From assembly GCA_965247015.1 (NCBI GenBank), contig CBDFGG010000004.1, positions 620,001-684,000 of the forward strand: a stretch of 64,000 nt of DNA, written 5' to 3'. Both the position numbers and the translations under genes were made by a program. The notes under the pieces are model-generated. The model worked only from the letters and a program-made list of their open reading frames with translations. It had not been told where the DNA came from and did not search any database. Positions 36,979-44,721 of this stretch are shown piece by piece (within the stretch, counting starts at the first letter, position 1; each line of letters starts with the position of its first letter). This DNA is from JAIXWP01 sp965247015 (lineage in GTDB: Bacteria > Bacteroidota > Bacteroidia > Flavobacteriales_D > Sanyastnellaceae).

Positions 36979-37350
36979 CTATTTATCCTTGAAGACAAAA
37001 AACACTGCAGCTATCAGACATAAAAAAGCGGCTATATGATTCCATTTCAATGATTCCTCTTTAAATGCTACAAGGCTGAAAACCGTGAACACCAATATGG
37101 AAATTACCTCTTGGATAATCTTTAACTGCATTAGATCAAAAGGCCCACCATACATCTTACTCCCAATTCGATTTGCTGGAACCTGCAAGAAATATTCAAA
37201 TAAGGCAATACCCCAACTGAACATTATGACTGCAATTAATCCCCAATTCTTACTCCAATCATAATCTTTGAACTTGAGGTGACCATACCATGCAAACGTC
37301 ATGAAAAGATTGCTCCCCACGAGAAGTGCAATGGTGTAAAAGCCTTTCAT
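36979..37350 (-). CDS. DUF486 (DMT-like) small membrane protein
   Basis: 123 residues with four membrane helices. FMTFAWYGHLK near the N-terminus, IALFEYFLQVPANRIG in the middle and the final helix pattern match DUF486, a small relative of drug/metabolite transporters. Substrate unknown. Start ATG overlaps the stop of the upstream lipoprotein gene by one base, so they form one operon. Confidence 0.85.
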   Translation of the reverse strand: MKGFYTIALLVGSNLFMTFAWYGHLKFKDYDWSKNWGLIAVIMFSWGIALFEYFLQVPANRIGSKMYGGPFDLMQLKIIQEVISILVFTVFSLVAFKEESLKWNHIAAFLCLIAAVFFVFKDK

Positions 37351-37760
37351 TAATTAAAGATGTAAAGAATAGGATTATTGAAGCTCGTCTCATATGTTCG
37401 GAGCGCAAACGAATTATCGCCATCAACAACACTTCCGTCATTGATTAGCCAACGTGCGTTTGAGCAAGGATCCTCAATAATAACGCCGTCCTCTGCGACC
37501 ACTACCTGGCAATCATTCTCAGGATTAACGGGACTGTGACGCTCCAAAGCAACAAAATCAGTTTCATTGATACGGTAAACAATGATCCCTTGCGATCCAC
37601 CAATGACGTAGGCATAACCCGTAGGAACAGACAAATCGAAAAATTGAGGCTCGTTGATATTGATAGAAAAGTTTACCGCCACCACGGGTATTTGACTTTG
37701 ACGGTCTCTACAAGCTACCACCACAAGCACTACTGCGATAAATAGAAAAAACTTCTTCAT
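37350..37760 (-). CDS. Small lipoprotein resembling a Rieske fold without cluster ligands
   Basis: 136 residues. Lipoprotein signal (MKKFFLFIAVVLVVVAC, cysteine 17). The layout GGSQGIIVYRINETDFVALERHSP followed by DPCSNARWLINDGSV and a YETSF strand resembles Bacteroidota Rieske-domain lipoproteins, where the two parts carry C-x-H and C-x2-H. Here only one cysteine and one histidine fall in these loops, so an iron-sulfur cluster is unlikely. The resemblance is my reading and could be superficial. Confidence 0.55.
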   Translation of the reverse strand: MKKFFLFIAVVLVVVACRDRQSQIPVVAVNFSININEPQFFDLSVPTGYAYVIGGSQGIIVYRINETDFVALERHSPVNPENDCQVVVAEDGVIIEDPCSNARWLINDGSVVDGDNSFALRTYETSFNNPILYIFN

Positions 37761-37776
37761 GAATCAATGATTGACA

Positions 37777-37784
37777 CAAAGATA
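37777..37784 (-). promoter_or_regulatory. Candidate -7 box (TATCTTTG)
   Basis: Exact TAnnTTTG match on the minus strand, 16 bases before the ATG of the lipoprotein at 37760. No TTG at a standard -33 distance. It lies between that gene and the end of tsaB, so the lipoprotein/DUF486 pair may have its own transcript. Confidence 0.4.
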
Positions 37785-37792
37785 ACGAACTA

Positions 37793-38470
37793 TCAAGCTA
37801 ACTTATTCTTGGTACTTGGAGCACCCGCCACAAAATCTTTTAAATAAAAAGGCTCAAAGTATGCAGCATCAACAAAATCTTGATTTCCGAAAGCTTTTTG
37901 AGATAGCTTGGTCATCATCCTTGCTGAAGGATAAACGTCCGCTATAATTTCATAATTCGAGGGCATTAATTCAAGGCACTTATCGGCCCCATCCCCAAAT
38001 ACTAAAATTCTATTTTCTTTTTCTTGGAAAAAATCAGGTTCAATGATTCGAGCTTCGACTGCATTTGTTGCACTCCCCGTCTCATCAAAACGCTGAGTGT
38101 ACACTTCCATACGTCGCGCGTCAATCATGGGAAGAAACACATTGGCCTCATGTGACTCCTTTACAAAATCAGTCATCATTTGCAATGTGCTAATAGCAAT
38201 CATCGGAAGGCTGAGCGCGAATGCAAAACCTTTTGCCGTAGACACCCCTATTCTTAAGCCAGTGTACGATCCCGGCCCCATACTAACTGCCACCGCCTTC
38301 AAGTTGGTGGGTGATATATTGTTTTTCTTTAATAGCTCGTCGATAAACGGATGCAACTTCTCGGCGTGAGCAAACTTATCGTCACGCACTTCTAAGCAAT
38401 CTATGAAGCCCCTATCATCGCAAAGCGCCACGCTACAATTAAGAGCGGTGGTTTCTATCATCAAAATCAT
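37793..38470 (-). CDS. tsaB: tRNA threonylcarbamoyladenosine biosynthesis protein TsaB
   Basis: 225 residues, ASKHA-fold partner of TsaD in making t6A on tRNAs that read ANN codons. MILMIETTALNCSVAL at the N-terminus, the MGPGSYTGLRIG motif (about residue 65) and STAKGFAFAL are diagnostic. The ATG overlaps the efflux adaptor's stop by four bases, so it is translated with the efflux genes. An odd partner, but Bacteroidota often place tsaB behind such genes. Confidence 0.92.
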   Translation of the reverse strand: MILMIETTALNCSVALCDDRGFIDCLEVRDDKFAHAEKLHPFIDELLKKNNISPTNLKAVAVSMGPGSYTGLRIGVSTAKGFAFALSLPMIAISTLQMMTDFVKESHEANVFLPMIDARRMEVYTQRFDETGSATNAVEARIIEPDFFQEKENRILVFGDGADKCLELMPSNYEIIADVYPSARMMTKLSQKAFGNQDFVDAAYFEPFYLKDFVAGAPSTKNKLA

Positions 38471-39792
38471 TTCTCTTCTTCTACTTTCTTAAAATCATCC
38501 GTCTTCACCTTGTCCTTATTCTTCAACTCTTTCGATACAATATCATAAGGCCCTGTAATTACTTCATCGTTTTCATTCAATCCCTTTTTGATATGAATGA
38601 ACTCATCATTTTGAATACCAGTTTCAACGACTCGCAATTCTGCTTCATTTGCCCCGTTTTTCACAAATACTACAATCAATGGTTCTGTATTCATGACCAT
38701 CTTTTCTTCATTATCGCTTTTAACAGAAGATGTATCCTCTCGAGACGTTACTGCTTTGATTGGAATAGAAAGCACATCTTGAACGCGCTCTGTTTCGATT
38801 TCAACTGTAGCACTCATACCTGGTTTGAATGGAGCAAATCCAGCAGGCTGACCTTCGCTCAAATAGGCATAAGATTCTTGAAGCACACGAACTTTCACAC
38901 TGAAATTGGTCACATCGCTAGTTGACATGGCTGTTGCCGCTAGCGCATTTAATGCTGTGTTTCCAATTTCTGTTACAATGCCCTTGAATTTTACATCACG
39001 ATATGAATCCACTTCTACTACGGCAGTATCGCCCACATTTACACGCACGATATCACTTTCATTCACCTCTACATTCACCTCCATAGTATTTAGTGATGAA
39101 ACCTTCATGATTACATCTCCACTCATCATATTATTTCCAAGCACCGTTTCGCCTATTTCCTTTGTCAACGCAGTCACCGTGCCATCCATCGGAGCAAAAA
39201 TGGTTGTACGTTTCAAATTATCGGTTGCCTCATTGCGGCTTGCTTCGGCACTTTCAATACTGAATTGCGCACCATTGATACTCTCACGTGCAGCCACTAC
39301 TTCAGCCTTAGCCGTTTCAAACTGACTGGTAGCGTTGTCCATATCGGCCTTGGAAATAGCCTTATCTGCAAACAATTTTTTCTGTCTTTCAAAATTCAAT
39401 TCTTGCGCCTTGAATTGCGCTTCCGCTTGCGCAAGACGCGCTTTAGCTGTTGCTAAACTTGATTTCGCACTGCTCAATGCTGCTTCTGATCGATTCACGG
39501 CTGCAGTGTACAAATCAGGATTGATGCGAACAAGCAATTGTCCTTTCTTTACCACATCGCCTTCTTTCACTGGCAACTCTATTATTTGTCCACTCACTTC
39601 TGATTGAATCTTCACTTCTGTTTCAGGCTGCAATTTCCCACTCGCAGAAACTGTTTCAACAAGGCTGCGCTTCATGACTTTATCTACTGTAACAGAAACA
39701 GCGTCATCGCCACCACTAAAAACGGCAATCAATACACCGAGAAGTATCACTCCCGATACGATTCCAATAATAATTTTCCAAGTCTTGCTCAT
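38467..39792 (-). CDS. Efflux periplasmic adaptor (HlyD/MacA family)
   Basis: 441-residue membrane-fusion protein: one N-terminal membrane helix (about residues 6-27), a biotinyl-lipoyl half motif (GQIIELPVKEGDVVKKGQLL), an alpha-helical hairpin with strong heptads around residues 100-190, the second lipoyl half (TIFAPMDGTVTAL), a beta-barrel and a C-terminal proximal domain ending in a charged tail. It would link an inner-membrane pump with TolC. ATG overlaps the TolC gene's stop. No pump gene is found nearby; a MacB-type transporter elsewhere is likely. Confidence 0.9.
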   Translation of the reverse strand: MSKTWKIIIGIVSGVILLGVLIAVFSGGDDAVSVTVDKVMKRSLVETVSASGKLQPETEVKIQSEVSGQIIELPVKEGDVVKKGQLLVRINPDLYTAAVNRSEAALSSAKSSLATAKARLAQAEAQFKAQELNFERQKKLFADKAISKADMDNATSQFETAKAEVVAARESINGAQFSIESAEASRNEATDNLKRTTIFAPMDGTVTALTKEIGETVLGNNMMSGDVIMKVSSLNTMEVNVEVNESDIVRVNVGDTAVVEVDSYRDVKFKGIVTEIGNTALNALAATAMSTSDVTNFSVKVRVLQESYAYLSEGQPAGFAPFKPGMSATVEIETERVQDVLSIPIKAVTSREDTSSVKSDNEEKMVMNTEPLIVVFVKNGANEAELRVVETGIQNDEFIHIKKGLNENDEVITGPYDIVSKELKNKDKVKTDDFKKVEEEK

Positions 39793-41225
39793 TACTTCAA
39801 ATTGATTGGTTGACCCATATAGAAGTCAAGAATTTTTACTTTAAATAAATAGTCGTATTTATTTCGGAGCAATGTTGCTCTTGCATTGTCTAATCTTGTG
39901 CGCGCATCGTTGTACTCAGCGCTATTCGTGGTGCCTTGCTCGAAGCGTGATTGCGCCCAAGCCATTGCTTTTTCATTGGCATCTAAACTCACCTTCGCAG
40001 CATTGTAATTCGCATATGCCGCACGAGCATCTGCATAAGAACGCTCGACACTTTGCGCCAATGTAAGCTTTGATTGTTCCAATTGATACTTTGCATTTAA
40101 TGTGGAAATCTGCGCGCGTTTGATTTGCGCACGCGAACTAAAACCATTGAACAATGGAATGGTGAGATTAAAAAATAATGACTGATTTACGTTATCCTTC
40201 AACTGATCACTGAATGCCTTTGTAGAATAATCATCCTCATTATATACTGGCTGTGCAAATGAAAAAACCAACTGATTAGATCCGAAGACCTGCCCTATTG
40301 GGAAAGCAAGTGTATCAGGTGAACCAGTAATTACACGAGCCGCTCCAGAATAACCAGTACCATAAGAATAACTGACACCTAATCTAGGCGAAGCGCTGCC
40401 ATTTGCGATTTTCGTCCCATATTCTGCAGCAACCAATGCAGCTTCAGCGCTCTTGATTTCCGGAAAATTATTGAGCGCATTTGTTACCAACACACTCACA
40501 TTATCAATCATTTTTAAAGACTCCAGATCATCCAAGTTTGGAACTACCACTTCAAACTCATCCACTGACATACTGCTCAATTGAAGCAATTGAATCAAAC
40601 TCAATTTTGCTAAATAAACATTATTCGTTGCAGTAGTAAGATTAGACTCATCCGTTGCAACCTGTGCAAGAATCTCGTTCAAATTCCCTTCTGCTAATTG
40701 GCCTGCATTGACCAGTTTTGCAATACGCTCAAATTGTACTTGAGAGTTGGCAAGATTGAGTTGCGCGATGACCTCTACTTCTTGATTAATGACAACATTT
40801 AAGTAGGCTGTAGCTACATTTAATGAAATATCATTCCGCATTTTTTCAAGATTCCATCTGCTTACTTCTTGATTAATTTCGGCTTGCTTTAAGGTATTCC
40901 ATTGCTGGAACCCACTGAATAAATTTAGCGAAGTCGCGATGCCGAAACTATTAGACTGAATTCGTTGTGTTGCGAAGGAGTTGGTGAATGGGTCAATCGT
41001 TTGTCCCCAATTATAACCATGACTTCCTTGTGCATTCAAGGTTGGAAGCATTCCACCAAGAGCTTGAAGCTCGGATACATTTGCTAAATCAACATTGAGA
41101 CTTGCTTGTTGAATTGAAATATTTTTCTCCAACGCATAATTGACACAACTTTCTAATGTCCACGTCTGTTGAGCCGAAGAATAAGAAGCTATGAAAACTA
41201 GGCAACAAAAAAAGAAGCACCTCAT
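39792..41225 (-). CDS. TolC family outer-membrane efflux protein
   Basis: 477 residues with signal peptide (MRCFFFCCLVFIASYSSAQQ). Two internally related halves with long helices and the NP-like/GG segments of TolC (LNLFSGFQQWNTLKQAE in the first half, LTIPLFNGFSSRAQIKRAQ in the second). It forms the trimeric exit duct. First gene of the TolC-adaptor-tsaB operon, with a palindrome over its promoter. Confidence 0.92.
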   Translation of the reverse strand: MRCFFFCCLVFIASYSSAQQTWTLESCVNYALEKNISIQQASLNVDLANVSELQALGGMLPTLNAQGSHGYNWGQTIDPFTNSFATQRIQSNSFGIATSLNLFSGFQQWNTLKQAEINQEVSRWNLEKMRNDISLNVATAYLNVVINQEVEVIAQLNLANSQVQFERIAKLVNAGQLAEGNLNEILAQVATDESNLTTATNNVYLAKLSLIQLLQLSSMSVDEFEVVVPNLDDLESLKMIDNVSVLVTNALNNFPEIKSAEAALVAAEYGTKIANGSASPRLGVSYSYGTGYSGAARVITGSPDTLAFPIGQVFGSNQLVFSFAQPVYNEDDYSTKAFSDQLKDNVNQSLFFNLTIPLFNGFSSRAQIKRAQISTLNAKYQLEQSKLTLAQSVERSYADARAAYANYNAAKVSLDANEKAMAWAQSRFEQGTTNSAEYNDARTRLDNARATLLRNKYDYLFKVKILDFYMGQPINLK

Positions 41226-41257
41226 GACCTATGTGTTTTAGCTAAACAAACATAGGT
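41226..41257 (-). promoter_or_regulatory. Efflux operon -7 box inside an inverted repeat (possible operator)
   Basis: ACCTATGT (41227-41234) and ACATAGGT (41250-41257) are perfect inverted arms, with partial symmetry between them. On the minus strand the right arm contains TATGTTTG (41254-41247), an exact TAnnTTTG box. The left arm ends just before the TolC start codon. A dimeric repressor could block the promoter here. No regulator gene is adjacent. Confidence 0.45.
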
Positions 41258-41316
41258 GATGCTGCGCTTCTTTTAACGGTGATATTTTTAATGGTTGAAT
41301 GGCGTGACAAAAGGAA

Positions 41317-42048
41317 CTAGAGCCCTACCACTTCAATCTCAATTCTTCTATTCGCTTGCGTTTCCCAATCGGTCTTTGGATTTGGATAAAGCATTTCTGC
41401 ATTCCCCGCACCTTTTGTAACTAAACGTGCTGGATCAATTTTGTGAGTGATCAAATAATCTCTTACAGACTCAGCTCTCTTTTCAGATGCCTTTTTATAA
41501 AATGCTGGTCCTCTTTTTTCTGAATCTGGACCATTTGCATGACCAATGATTCTGATTTTGACATTAGGATTTTGATTCAAAAAATCAAGTAGTTCTTCAA
41601 GTGCAGGAACCGACTTATGATAGATCTCTGTTTGGTCTCCTAAGAAAGTAATATCCTCAATGCTCGTCTTTAAACCAACTTTCAAAGGGCTTAATACTAC
41701 CCATTCTTCATGAGCCTCTTTTTCCTCAGGCCAAAATTTATGGGCATAGTACATATAACCAGGTTTCACTACTGAAACTGTATATAGACGATATGATTTT
41801 AAGATAAGAGTGGTGTCAGACACAGCCTTTAGAGTGACAGGCTTACGTGGATTAACACCTTTCAGGATAACATCTGCCGTGGTTGGCGTCTTAGACAATC
41901 CATCTAAAACCTTGATGAGCATGCGTTGATTTTCGAACTCAATGCGAGTCGAATCGATGGCTTTCTCCTGTACAAATTGAGAATAAGCCGTCTCTGAAAA
42001 AACAAATAAACCACAGAGTACAAAAAGTATTGAGAGGAAAGATCTCAT
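41317..42048 (-). CDS. OmpA family lipoprotein-like/periplasmic protein
   Basis: 243 residues: signal peptide ending SETAYSQ, a beta-rich N-terminal domain of about 110 residues (KVLDGLSKTPTTADVILKGV), and a C-terminal OmpA domain (VKIRIIGHANGPDSEKRG, KASEKRAESVRDYLI, QANRRIEIEVVG) that should bind peptidoglycan. The usual Asp of the GHTD motif is replaced (GHANG). No barrel. Monocistronic as far as seen. Confidence 0.85.
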   Translation of the reverse strand: MRSFLSILFVLCGLFVFSETAYSQFVQEKAIDSTRIEFENQRMLIKVLDGLSKTPTTADVILKGVNPRKPVTLKAVSDTTLILKSYRLYTVSVVKPGYMYYAHKFWPEEKEAHEEWVVLSPLKVGLKTSIEDITFLGDQTEIYHKSVPALEELLDFLNQNPNVKIRIIGHANGPDSEKRGPAFYKKASEKRAESVRDYLITHKIDPARLVTKGAGNAEMLYPNPKTDWETQANRRIEIEVVGL

Positions 42049-42134
42049 ATGCCTAACAGGATTTATAATACGTTAAAGTTTAGAATCCATCCGCAAATTA
42101 CAACAGTTAGGCCAATTTTGCAAACTGTGTCTGT

Positions 42135-42377
42135 TTAGGATTTGAAGATAGATACGATCTTTTTTCTAAAAAAGATTACTCCCACTGTCAATAAAAGTAG
42201 ATATGGCACTCCCATCAAGTACAGAATTCCGGAATTCAAACCTTCTCCAATTCCTTTATCAACGGACTCTGTAGCACTTTCAGCTGTCGCTCTACACATT
42301 GCACATTGGGCGAAATTCTCTAATGAGAAAAACATCACCAACACACCTAAACTTAATTTTTGAAATATTGGTTTCAT
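42135..42377 (-). CDS. Small membrane protein with CxxC motif, end of the oxidase cluster
   Basis: 80 residues from ATG 42377: a signal-like N-terminal helix (LGVLVMFFSLENFAQ), then CAMC (QCAMCRATAESATES), a short linker and a C-terminal helix with basic end. Bacteroidota oxidase clusters often carry a similar small protein. The CxxC just after a cleavage site suggests periplasmic copper or redox handling; this is inference. A TTG start three codons upstream is possible. Confidence 0.65.
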   Translation of the reverse strand: MKPIFQKLSLGVLVMFFSLENFAQCAMCRATAESATESVDKGIGEGLNSGILYLMGVPYLLLLTVGVIFFRKKIVSIFKS

Positions 42378-42383
42378 TGTACG

Positions 42384-42391
42384 CAAATTTA
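42384..42391 (-). promoter_or_regulatory. Candidate -7 box (TAAATTTG), near-leaderless
   Basis: Exact TAnnTTTG match on the minus strand, six bases before ATG 42377. The small CxxC gene may therefore have its own very short-leader transcript despite lying in the oxidase cluster. Confidence 0.35.
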
Positions 42392-42414
42392 ATCTAATTT
42401 ACTCATTTAGAGCG

Positions 42415-42975
42415 TTAAAATCCATAATAAGGACTAATCATCAAATAAACGATTACCCCAGTCACAGCAACATAAAACCACAAAGGCCATGTGATTTTAG
42501 CAATCTTTCGGTGCTTATCATATCGCTGAGCAAGCGCTCTGCTGTATGAAATAAGGACCAAAGGAACGATAATAGCAGAAATCGAAATGTGGGTTAAAAG
42601 AATAATATAATAAAGCCATTTCATCGGATTATCCTTCGGAAATAAGGTGCTTTCACTTGTAGCGTGATAACCCACATAACTTACCAAGAAAAGCAAACTC
42701 AGAGCAAGCGCGCTCGTCATCAGGTTGCCATGTAGATTCATATTCTTTCTCTTGATAGCCACCAATGCCAATACTAGAATTACAGCCGTACAACCGTTGC
42801 ACAGAGCATTAAATAAAGGCAAGTAATTCAAAAAGTCGCGCAACGCCCCGTCTCCAGCTGGAATCTTAGGCATTACATATAAAATAGCCACTACTACTGG
42901 GATGGCTAACGATGCCACCCAAATAAAAATCTTTGCTCGTTTTTCAGCGACCTCGCGCTGTACTGTCGTTTCCAT
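42415..42975 (-). CDS. DUF420 membrane protein (CtaM-like oxidase assembly factor)
   Basis: 186 residues with five membrane helices. Conserved histidines are visible: NLHGNLMTSAL, VGYHATSES and LLTHISIS, matching DUF420. The Gram-positive member CtaM (YozB) is needed for assembly of heme aa3-type oxidase, which fits this location. The start overlaps the SCO gene by 32 bases. Confidence 0.85.
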   Translation of the reverse strand: METTVQREVAEKRAKIFIWVASLAIPVVVAILYVMPKIPAGDGALRDFLNYLPLFNALCNGCTAVILVLALVAIKRKNMNLHGNLMTSALALSLLFLVSYVGYHATSESTLFPKDNPMKWLYYIILLTHISISAIIVPLVLISYSRALAQRYDKHRKIAKITWPLWFYVAVTGVIVYLMISPYYGF

Positions 42976-43663
42976 GGAGAAGAAGAGTTTGTATATCTTG
43001 ATATAATTTGTCTACGCTCTTTGTTGAGGTGCCATCATAGAGTCCTCTGATGTGCATCTCTCTATCTATCAAAGCAATTTTATCTGTATGAAAAAATCCA
43101 CCATCAGCACTATCAGAAGGAAAAGCAGATAACATGTATCCTTGTTCAGCCTGATAGTAAATATCATCTGCACTGCCGGTTACAAAATTCCAGTTTTTCA
43201 GATTAGCACCAATATTATTAGCATAATTCAAAAGTGTATCAGGCGAATCTCTTGTTGGGTCTACGGTATGCGATAAAAACCAAACATCATTCGAATATCC
43301 GCCTTTTTCGACCATCGATTGCAATCTGACCATTTGTGCAGATAGCATCGGACAAATGCTCGGACAATGCGTGAAAAAAAAGTCTGCTACAAATATTTTC
43401 CCTTGATAATCCTTGTGTGATGTCTCCTTTCCATTTTGGTTTATGAAAGAAAATTTAGGTATTTTATAGTAGATCGTGTCCACTACTGTTTGACCGTTTT
43501 CAAGCGTTCTGAGTTCTGTTTCGTGAGCACCTATAAAAGGCAACATCACAACATCTTCACCTTCGCCACTTCCTGCACCACCACCACCGCATGCGCTCAT
43601 GATAGACAACAAGAGCAGCAGTGCTGAATACAGATTAACTATTTTCCTTTGCCTTTCTCTCAT
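42944..43663 (-). CDS. SCO1/SenC copper-delivery lipoprotein
   Basis: 239 residues. Lipoprotein signal with cysteine 25 (LLSIMSAC) followed by a Gly/Glu linker, then a thioredoxin fold with the copper-binding C100-x3-C104 (THCPSICPM) and a later histidine in GGFFHTDKIALID. It should load CuA on oxidase subunit II. It overlaps the upstream SCO-like gene by 29 bases and DUF420 downstream. Confidence 0.9.
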   Translation of the reverse strand: MRERQRKIVNLYSALLLLLSIMSACGGGGAGSGEGEDVVMLPFIGAHETELRTLENGQTVVDTIYYKIPKFSFINQNGKETSHKDYQGKIFVADFFFTHCPSICPMLSAQMVRLQSMVEKGGYSNDVWFLSHTVDPTRDSPDTLLNYANNIGANLKNWNFVTGSADDIYYQAEQGYMLSAFPSDSADGGFFHTDKIALIDREMHIRGLYDGTSTKSVDKLYQDIQTLLLHGNDSTARGR

Positions 43664-44306
43664 TGTATGCCTTCAAATCTATTTCTTTTTTCAAGAGGGA
43701 AATATCCTCTAGAGCTGCCTTCAAGTGAAACTCTGTATTTCCATACATTCCTCTCACATGACCGACATTATCAACCAATCTGAAACGTGCTTCCTGACTC
43801 AAATCTTCAGCAAAAAAGCCATTTCGAATAAAGGATTGCATCGAAACTTGATCACCCGTTAGAAACTTCCACTTGCCTCGAAACTCATTGTATCGTTCAT
43901 TCTGATCTACATAAGTTTTGAGCATAGCAGGTGTGTCATAATTGCAATCGGTACTGAAACATACAATCATGATGTCCGGCTCACTTCGATACTTGAAGTT
44001 AATGGACAAGAGACGTTCTGTTATATCCTTCGCATGCTCATCTTTCAAAGAAAAGAAGCAGGCTAACCACACTTTTCCTTTCAATGAATCAGAAGAAAAG
44101 GCATTGCCGTTTTCATCTTGAAAAACAAATGAAGGGATTGCATAGTCACTGTAGTCTTGTGGCCCCTCAGAAGTGGGCTCGTAGTACTTTAGTGTGTTAA
44201 ACTTGTGTTTGGCTCCTAGACCAAAAACAAGCAGCCAAGTGAGTGGAAACAAAAAAAGTATACCGGTTAGACCGATATACTTTTTCCATCTTCTTGAAGT
44301 AGACAT
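43635..44306 (-). CDS. SCO-like thioredoxin-fold protein lacking the CxxxC copper motif
   Basis: 223 residues from ATG 44306 (an earlier start at 44354 lies within coxIV). One N-terminal membrane helix (YIGLTGILFLFPLTWLLVFG), then a SCO/AhpC-type domain (IPSFVFQDENGNAFSSDSLKGK, KWKFLTGDQVSMQSFI, FRLVDNVGHVRGMYG). Where SCO proteins have CxxxC it reads LKDEHA, so copper binding as in SCO1 is not expected. Paired SCO genes are common in Bacteroidota oxidase clusters. Confidence 0.8.
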   Translation of the reverse strand: MSTSRRWKKYIGLTGILFLFPLTWLLVFGLGAKHKFNTLKYYEPTSEGPQDYSDYAIPSFVFQDENGNAFSSDSLKGKVWLACFFSLKDEHAKDITERLLSINFKYRSEPDIMIVCFSTDCNYDTPAMLKTYVDQNERYNEFRGKWKFLTGDQVSMQSFIRNGFFAEDLSQEARFRLVDNVGHVRGMYGNTEFHLKAALEDISLLKKEIDLKAYNERKAKENS

Positions 44307-44310
44307 TGTC

Positions 44311-44688
44311 TTATTTGAATATGTTTTGCGCATCGTGTACAGAAATACCTTCACGGAGTCCGATGAAGATTAAGTACAGAATAAACAAAGCATAAGGCAA
44401 AAGGATCACATATTTTAAATTTCTTCTTTCTTCACCTAAGTGCATGAATACAAGAACAATATATGCAGCCTTTACAACTGTCAATACGATAAATCCTAAT
44501 TTAATAACTTCCCAAGTGAAAGTTTCATTTCTTTTGAAAGCAACTCCCATGAAAACTTCCACTACAGTGATCAGCGTCAAAAGGACTGTCACCATGTAAA
44601 GTTTCTTACGAATTTTCTTTCCTTCTTCTTCAGAATGCGTTGCGTTTACCGCGTAGCTATCATTTACTATTAAGTCGTCTCTTTCCAT
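44311..44688 (-). CDS. Cytochrome c oxidase subunit IV family protein
   Basis: 125 residues, three membrane helices after a polar N-terminus of about 28. The second helix carries KAAYIVLVFMHLGEERRNLK, typical of the prokaryotic COX4 family (CyoD-like). Encoded 33 bases after the second subunit III. Structural/assembly subunit of the heme-copper oxidase. Confidence 0.87.
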   Translation of the reverse strand: MERDDLIVNDSYAVNATHSEEEGKKIRKKLYMVTVLLTLITVVEVFMGVAFKRNETFTWEVIKLGFIVLTVVKAAYIVLVFMHLGEERRNLKYVILLPYALFILYLIFIGLREGISVHDAQNIFK

Positions 44689-44721
44689 GACTAATATTTT
44701 TTAAAATCAATGATTCTTGAA

